A DNA stretch of 64,000 bases, taken from the NCBI GenBank assembly GCA_965215755.1, contig OZ244119.1, forward strand, positions 682,001 through 746,000, read 5' to 3'. Under the pieces are notes generated by a model. That model was given only the letters and a program-made list of their open reading frames with translations. It was not told the origin of the DNA and searched no databases. Made by a program: the position numbers and the translations under genes. Origin of the DNA: Tectiglobus sp965215755. GTDB taxonomy: Bacteria; Pseudomonadota; Alphaproteobacteria; Rhizobiales; Hyphomicrobiaceae. Below are positions 60,067 through 64,000 of this stretch, piece after piece. The stretch's first letter is position 1. Every line of letters begins with the position of its first letter.

Positions 60067-61644
60067 ATGCCGGTTCCTTATGACCGCCGCCGTACATTCG
60101 CGATTATTTCCCACCCGGATGCCGGTAAAACAACCCTCACCGAAAAACTGCTCTATACCGGTGGTGCGATTCACTTGGCTGGCACCGTGAAGGCACGCGG
60201 TGAAGCACGGCGAGCGCGCTCAGACTGGATGAAAATCGAGCAAGAACGCGGAATCTCGGTGACTTCATCGGTCATGACCTTCGAGCATCGCGGGTTGCTC
60301 TATAACCTCCTCGATACTCCGGGCCACGAAGACTTCTCGGAAGATACCTATCGCACGCTGACGGCCGTCGATTCTGCTGTGATGGTCGTGGATGCAGCCC
60401 GCGGTATCGAAAGCCAAACGCGCAAGCTGTTTGAAGTTTGCCGGCTGCGCGACATTCCGATTATCACCTTCGTCAACAAGGTCGATCGTGAAGGCCGTGA
60501 TCCCTTCGAGACGCTTGATCAAATCATGGATGAGTTGCAACTCGATATTTGCCCGCGGGTCTGGCCAATTGGCATGGGCGGGCGCTTCCACGGCTGTTAT
60601 GATCTTGAGACCAATCAGTTTGCGACATCTACCAAGAGTGCCGCCGGCGCTTTCGATACGGTCGTCGACTGCTCAGGGCTGGACGATGAGAAGCTCGATT
60701 CCATGGTCGATGCCGACGTGCTGGCGCAGGCGCGGGAAAGCGCTGAACTCGCAGTGGGTGGATACTCAGAATTTGATCGGCAGGCCTATCGTGAAGGGCA
60801 CCTCACTCCTGTTGTATTCGGTAGTGCGCTAAGGGATTACGGAATTCTCAGTCTGCTCGACCTGATCGCGGACCATGCGCCGGAACCGCGCCCCAGCCCG
60901 ACGAACATACGCACGGTTGAGCCTAAGGAAAAGCCGGTCAGTGGGTTTGTTTTTAAGGTCCAGGCTAACATGGACAAGAACCACCGCGACCGCATCGCAT
61001 TCCTGAGGCTTTGTTCGGGTGACTTCAAGCGCGGGATGAAACTGCGCCAAGTGCGGACCGGCAAAGATGTCCTGGTCCATAGCCCAATCATCTTCATGGC
61101 TCAGGACCGCGAGATTGCCGAGGAAGCTGGAGCAGGCGACGTGATCGGTATTCCCAATCACGGCAGCATACGCGTTGGAGATACCTTTACTGAGGGTGAA
61201 GACATGCGTTTCACCGGCATTCCGGTGTTCGCGCCGGAAATCCTGCGTCGCGTGCACCTGGCGGATACGACTCGTATCAAGCAGCTGCGCCAGGCATTGC
61301 AGGACCTGTCCGAAGAAGGTCTGATCCAAGTCTTCAAGCCGGACATTGGCACGCAATGGATTGTTGGGGCGATTGGACCACTGCAGCTCGACGTCGTCTC
61401 CGACCGGGCGAAGAACGAGTACAAGGTTGATCTATCCTTTGAGGCGACACCCTATGCAACTGCGCGCTGGCTCAGGTCAGATGACGAGAAGGCGCTGGCT
61501 GCATTCATCAAGCTCAACAAGAATGCTGTCATGTCGGACCGCGACGGTGACCCCGTGTTCATGTGCCAGGGGCCATGGGAGCTCAAGTACAAAGAAGACG
61601 CCAATGAAGAGATCAAGTTCCTGAAGACCAAGGAGCTGGACTAG
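60067..61644 (+). CDS. prfC: Peptide chain release factor 3 (RF3)
   Basis: RF3 is the GTPase that recycles RF1 and RF2 from terminated ribosomes. The 525-residue protein has RRTFAIISHPDAGKTTLTEK (P-loop), GISVTSSVMTF (switch I), LDTPGHEDFSEDTYRTL (G3, the RF3-specific form), NKVDREGRDP (G4), domain II around PVSGFVFKVQANMD (then HRDRIAFLRLCSG), and a C-terminal domain ending DANEEIKFLKTKELD. The length is that of E. coli PrfC. The ATG at 60067 stands at the start of the homologous sequence. The upstream region holds REP units, so the promoter must be close to the gene. Confidence 0.96.
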   Translation: MPVPYDRRRTFAIISHPDAGKTTLTEKLLYTGGAIHLAGTVKARGEARRARSDWMKIEQERGISVTSSVMTFEHRGLLYNLLDTPGHEDFSEDTYRTLTAVDSAVMVVDAARGIESQTRKLFEVCRLRDIPIITFVNKVDREGRDPFETLDQIMDELQLDICPRVWPIGMGGRFHGCYDLETNQFATSTKSAAGAFDTVVDCSGLDDEKLDSMVDADVLAQARESAELAVGGYSEFDRQAYREGHLTPVVFGSALRDYGILSLLDLIADHAPEPRPSPTNIRTVEPKEKPVSGFVFKVQANMDKNHRDRIAFLRLCSGDFKRGMKLRQVRTGKDVLVHSPIIFMAQDREIAEEAGAGDVIGIPNHGSIRVGDTFTEGEDMRFTGIPVFAPEILRRVHLADTTRIKQLRQALQDLSEEGLIQVFKPDIGTQWIVGAIGPLQLDVVSDRAKNEYKVDLSFEATPYATARWLRSDDEKALAAFIKLNKNAVMSDRDGDPVFMCQGPWELKYKEDANEEIKFLKTKELD

Positions 61645-61707
61645 GGCATTCACAGGTGCCGGTGATACCGGAACAACTGCAAGGCAGCAGCAACGAGGGG
61701 AAACGGT

Positions 61708-62058
61708 ATGAGCGTTCTTGTTTTGTATATGGTCAAATATGAAAATGATCAGAAGGCTGCGATGGTTTCAGACGACGCCGTCCGCGACCGCGCCGCGATC
61801 CACCGCAAGGCAATAGCAGATTTCGGCGGCGAACCGATTGCGCAGTTCGGCTCTTACGGTGAGTATGACATGGTCTATATTTACCGCATGCCCGACGACA
61901 AAGCCCTGGCAGCCAATCTCCATCTGACGGACTCTTACGGTCTCGCCAAATACAGCAAGACGATCCCGCTGATGCCCGGCGACGACTTCGTCGAGTCACT
62001 TAGGCTGGCCAATGACACGCCGACCAATTACACACCGGCCAAGACAGACAAGGGCTGA
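61708..62058 (+). CDS. GYD-domain small protein
   Basis: The 116-residue protein has the small ferredoxin-like fold of the GYD family: LVLYMVKYENDQKAAM, then GGEPIAQFGSYGEYDMVYIY, where GEYDMV replaces the G-Y-D motif, then KTIPLMPGDDFVE. GYD proteins are of unknown function, possibly oligomeric binding or monooxygenase-like. A GAGGGG ribosome site precedes the ATG. It follows prfC by 63 bp, with only a weak GCCGGT/ACCGG dyad between them, so readthrough is possible. Confidence 0.78.
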   Translation: MSVLVLYMVKYENDQKAAMVSDDAVRDRAAIHRKAIADFGGEPIAQFGSYGEYDMVYIYRMPDDKALAANLHLTDSYGLAKYSKTIPLMPGDDFVESLRLANDTPTNYTPAKTDKG

Positions 62059-62522
62059 GGCGTGAACGACAGGAGCCAGTCTCGCAAGAAAGCACCCGGC
62101 GTCGCCACTTATCCCCCGTGGCGCTGTCTCATCTAAACTTCATCTCACCCGCCTCACTCAGGGACGCTTTCCGGTGGCGACTTGTTGGCGAGAGGCGGGG
62201 TTCGGTTCTATGCGGGCCCGGCCACGCAGCCACCCGCATGGCGATGTTCTTCCCGGGACTATAATGTGACCGAGCTGATTTCAGCTTTGGCCGACACTGT
62301 GGTGAACCGGGATTATGGAGAGGACGGCAGGCCGCTCAATGGCGGCATCTGCACGTCGGGCAGCGTGCCAAGCCAGGACCCTCCGCTGTCGACCGAGACG
62401 CGGGGCGTGTTGTGCTCCAGTTTTAATAGAGTTGCGGATCACTTCACGTCCCGTGCTCCTGAAAACTGTCAGACCTCCGGCGTAAAGAGTGCGTGCGGAG
62501 CATAACGCATTGGCACGCCGAG
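62059..62522. other. 464-bp gap without a credible gene
   Basis: A 107-codon open frame at 62182-62505 has no ribosome site and an irregular, cysteine- and arginine-rich composition that looks non-coding. I see no hairpin, repeat or RNA gene. It separates the GYD gene from the MFS gene that ends at 62523 on the other strand, so it is a convergent spacer of unusual length. Confidence 0.5.
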
Positions 62523-63764
62523 TTACGCCGGTTGCGGTTCCGCGTTAACCGGATCATGGCGGCGGCGATGGCGCATCTGCCTGTACACCAGGAACGCTAG
62601 GATGGCTGAGTTGATGATATTGAAGATCAGTCCGGCAGCGAACGCCGCTGCATAAAATGCTACTTGATCGAAGATGTAGCCTGCGAACCAACCGCCGAAG
62701 GCCATGCCCGAGCCACCAAGAAGGAGCTGCATTGGTACCCGCCAGGAGGCCTGCCTTGACGGGAAGAATTCACGGACAGCAAAGATATAAGTCGGGATCA
62801 ATCCGGAGAAGCCGAGGCCAAAGGCTGCCGAGACAAAGTAGAGTCCGGCCTCGTCCTGGGTCAGTGAGAACGCCGCAATGGCCAGCCCTTGTGCCAGAGA
62901 ACACGTCAACAGGGTAATCAGACTGCCAACCCGGTCGGCCATCCAGCCCCAAAACTGTCGCGAGATGATCGCGCAACCCAGCAGAAGTGACAGCATGGTC
63001 GCGCCGGTACGCGAAGACAGGCCGAGGTCACCACAGAAGGCAATGAGATGCGCACTCGGCATGGCCATTGGCACGCAGCAGAGGAAGTTCGCCAATACCA
63101 ATAGCGCGAACAGCGTATTCGGCTTCAGTCCAAGGTCGCGGGTTGGTGACATCTTTGAGGCGTCAGGATTGCCCGCAGCTGCGGCCGGTTCCGGTGGGGC
63201 ACGCCCGAGAAACAGGAGCGCGAGTGGGAGGATGATCGCGACTTCGAAGATGCCGAAATACACCATGGTCTGACGCCAACCGATTTCGACTATGACCCGC
63301 TCGAAGATGAGAGGCCAGACGGCACCGGAGAGATACATCCCTGATGACACCATCGCGAGAGCGACGCCGCGATTCTTATCGAACCAACGCGTGGTGTAGA
63401 TGAGCATTGGCGCATTGATCCCGGCATTGCCGAGAGCACCGACAAATAGACCATGGCCAATGTAGAGCTGCCAGATCTGACCCTGTGACGACAGATAAAG
63501 GCCCGATGCTGCCATGATAGCGCCGAATGACACTGTCCACCTTACGCCGATGCGTTCGGCGATTGGCCCCATGGCCAGGCCGCCCACCGCGCCGCCGAAC
63601 CAAGCAAGTGAGTAGGCCAGAGCTGGTATTGCACGCTTGTTATCGTATTCTTTCGCCATCTCGGCGAGCGCGACGACCGAGATGTAAATGCTGCCGTAGG
63701 CAACAAACAGAACCGTCAGAGCGACAGCAGCGATCCACCATGATCCTCTGGTTTCAATGGACAT
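62523..63764 (-). CDS. Major facilitator superfamily carrier, oxalate/formate-monocarboxylate type
   Basis: The 413-residue protein has twelve hydrophobic helices. AYSLAWFGGAVGGLAMGPIAERIGVRWTV shows the motif-A loop (G-x-x-x-E-R). NAGINAPMLIYTTRWFDKNRGVALAM is typical of the oxalate/formate antiporter and monocarboxylate branch, as are FWGWMADRVGSLITLL and FAVREFFPSRQASWRVP. The substrate is probably an organic acid, but nothing adjacent confirms it. I start at the ATG of 63764 (MSIETRGSWW). The open frame runs 53 codons further upstream without support. The remaining sequence to 64000 shows no gene. Confidence 0.85.
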   Translation of the reverse strand: MSIETRGSWWIAAVALTVLFVAYGSIYISVVALAEMAKEYDNKRAIPALAYSLAWFGGAVGGLAMGPIAERIGVRWTVSFGAIMAASGLYLSSQGQIWQLYIGHGLFVGALGNAGINAPMLIYTTRWFDKNRGVALAMVSSGMYLSGAVWPLIFERVIVEIGWRQTMVYFGIFEVAIILPLALLFLGRAPPEPAAAAGNPDASKMSPTRDLGLKPNTLFALLVLANFLCCVPMAMPSAHLIAFCGDLGLSSRTGATMLSLLLGCAIISRQFWGWMADRVGSLITLLTCSLAQGLAIAAFSLTQDEAGLYFVSAAFGLGFSGLIPTYIFAVREFFPSRQASWRVPMQLLLGGSGMAFGGWFAGYIFDQVAFYAAAFAAGLIFNIINSAILAFLVYRQMRHRRRHDPVNAEPQPA

Positions 63765-64000
63765 GGTTGTCGGCGGCCCTGTTGTGATTACAGTGTTGAT
63801 ACATTGCCACGACAATAGAACAGCACCCGGCGGCGCGGCATCACACTCGGGATAACAATGGCTGATGAATGCCAGTCGATGACTAGCCACCCCACACGAA
63901 CTGTAATTGGCCGAGTTGATCAATGCTGACCATCGGTCGTGTGGGCCTTGGCAATCCGCTTCAGATCTCTTCAGAGGTTAGGGTATAATGAGTGATATAG

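Noticed and set aside
62182..62505. Possible 107-residue protein
   Set aside because: No ribosome site, irregular composition and no recognisable motif.
1..64000. CRISPR arrays, tRNAs, rRNA, prophage or intact insertion sequences
   Set aside because: I looked for regular short repeats, tRNA arm patterns, and transposase or integrase motifs and found none.

Overview
The window is a chromosomal segment of an alphaproteobacterium, most likely a member of the Hyphomicrobiales (Rhizobiales) or a close relative. The evidence is the order dapF-mtaB-ftsY-yciB, a dnaX of the alphaproteobacterial form that lacks the usual zinc cysteines and has the small SRP RNA directly upstream, ffh close to rpsP-rimM, a DUF1127 protein, a bactofilin and a DUF1194 protein. 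Genes are dense, base composition is moderately GC-rich, and I see no tRNA, rRNA, CRISPR array, intact insertion sequence or prophage.

Layout. 1-10 kb: the 5' part of ftsK, a serine hydrolase, an ammonium transporter with a sigma-54-like promoter, then dapF-mtaB-ftsY and two tandem YciB-family membrane proteins. 10-16 kb: a TetR regulator, an MFS carrier, a DUF1127 protein divergent from a WYL regulator with two matching palindromes between them, a bactofilin-cadherin fusion, a small secreted protein and asd. 16-20.7 kb: a lipoprotein, an aldehyde dehydrogenase, a cupin, an EamA exporter and an AAC(3)-I-like acetyltransferase. 20.7-28.4 kb: a one-directional run of catabolic enzymes (GMC oxidoreductase, PhyH dioxygenase, LDH2-type dehydrogenase, TspO, isocitrate-lyase-like enzyme, SDR, luciferase-like monooxygenase).

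28.4-33 kb is the least conventional stretch. It holds a leucine-rich-repeat gene broken by one in-frame stop, a shredded second copy of the luciferase-like gene with its leader, a dispersed ~93-bp repeat, and small or orphan genes (membrane protein, double SnoaL-like protein, methyltransferase, coiled-coil/TM protein, secreted protein). 33-39 kb: a fosmidomycin-resistance-type carrier, a cystathionine-gamma-synthase-like PLP enzyme, a two-subunit TPP decarboxylase, a GT2 glycosyltransferase and a DUF1194 protein. 39-47.4 kb is a housekeeping block: ybaB, dnaX, ffs (SRP RNA), nudC, a thioesterase, ffh, two GNATs, rpsP and rimM. With ftsY at 7.4 kb, the SRP GTPase, its RNA and its receptor all lie within 38 kb.

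47-64 kb is accessory metabolism and surface functions: a secreted protein, a NaChBac-type voltage-gated channel, a membrane-anchored metzincin-like protease with an internal degenerate duplicate, a cytochrome P450, an M20 carbamoylase/amidohydrolase, an MFS carrier divergent from eutBC, a two-subunit molybdenum hydroxylase, prfC, a GYD protein and another MFS carrier. REP-like palindromes recur in at least three intergenic places.

The main biological themes are protein targeting and translation, nitrogen acquisition (Amt, EutBC, amidohydrolase) and oxidation of diverse organic substrates. No single compact new system stands out. The strongest leads are the repeat-built region around the broken LRR gene, the bactofilin-cadherin fusion, the duplicated metzincin, and the paired palindromes at the WYL regulator.
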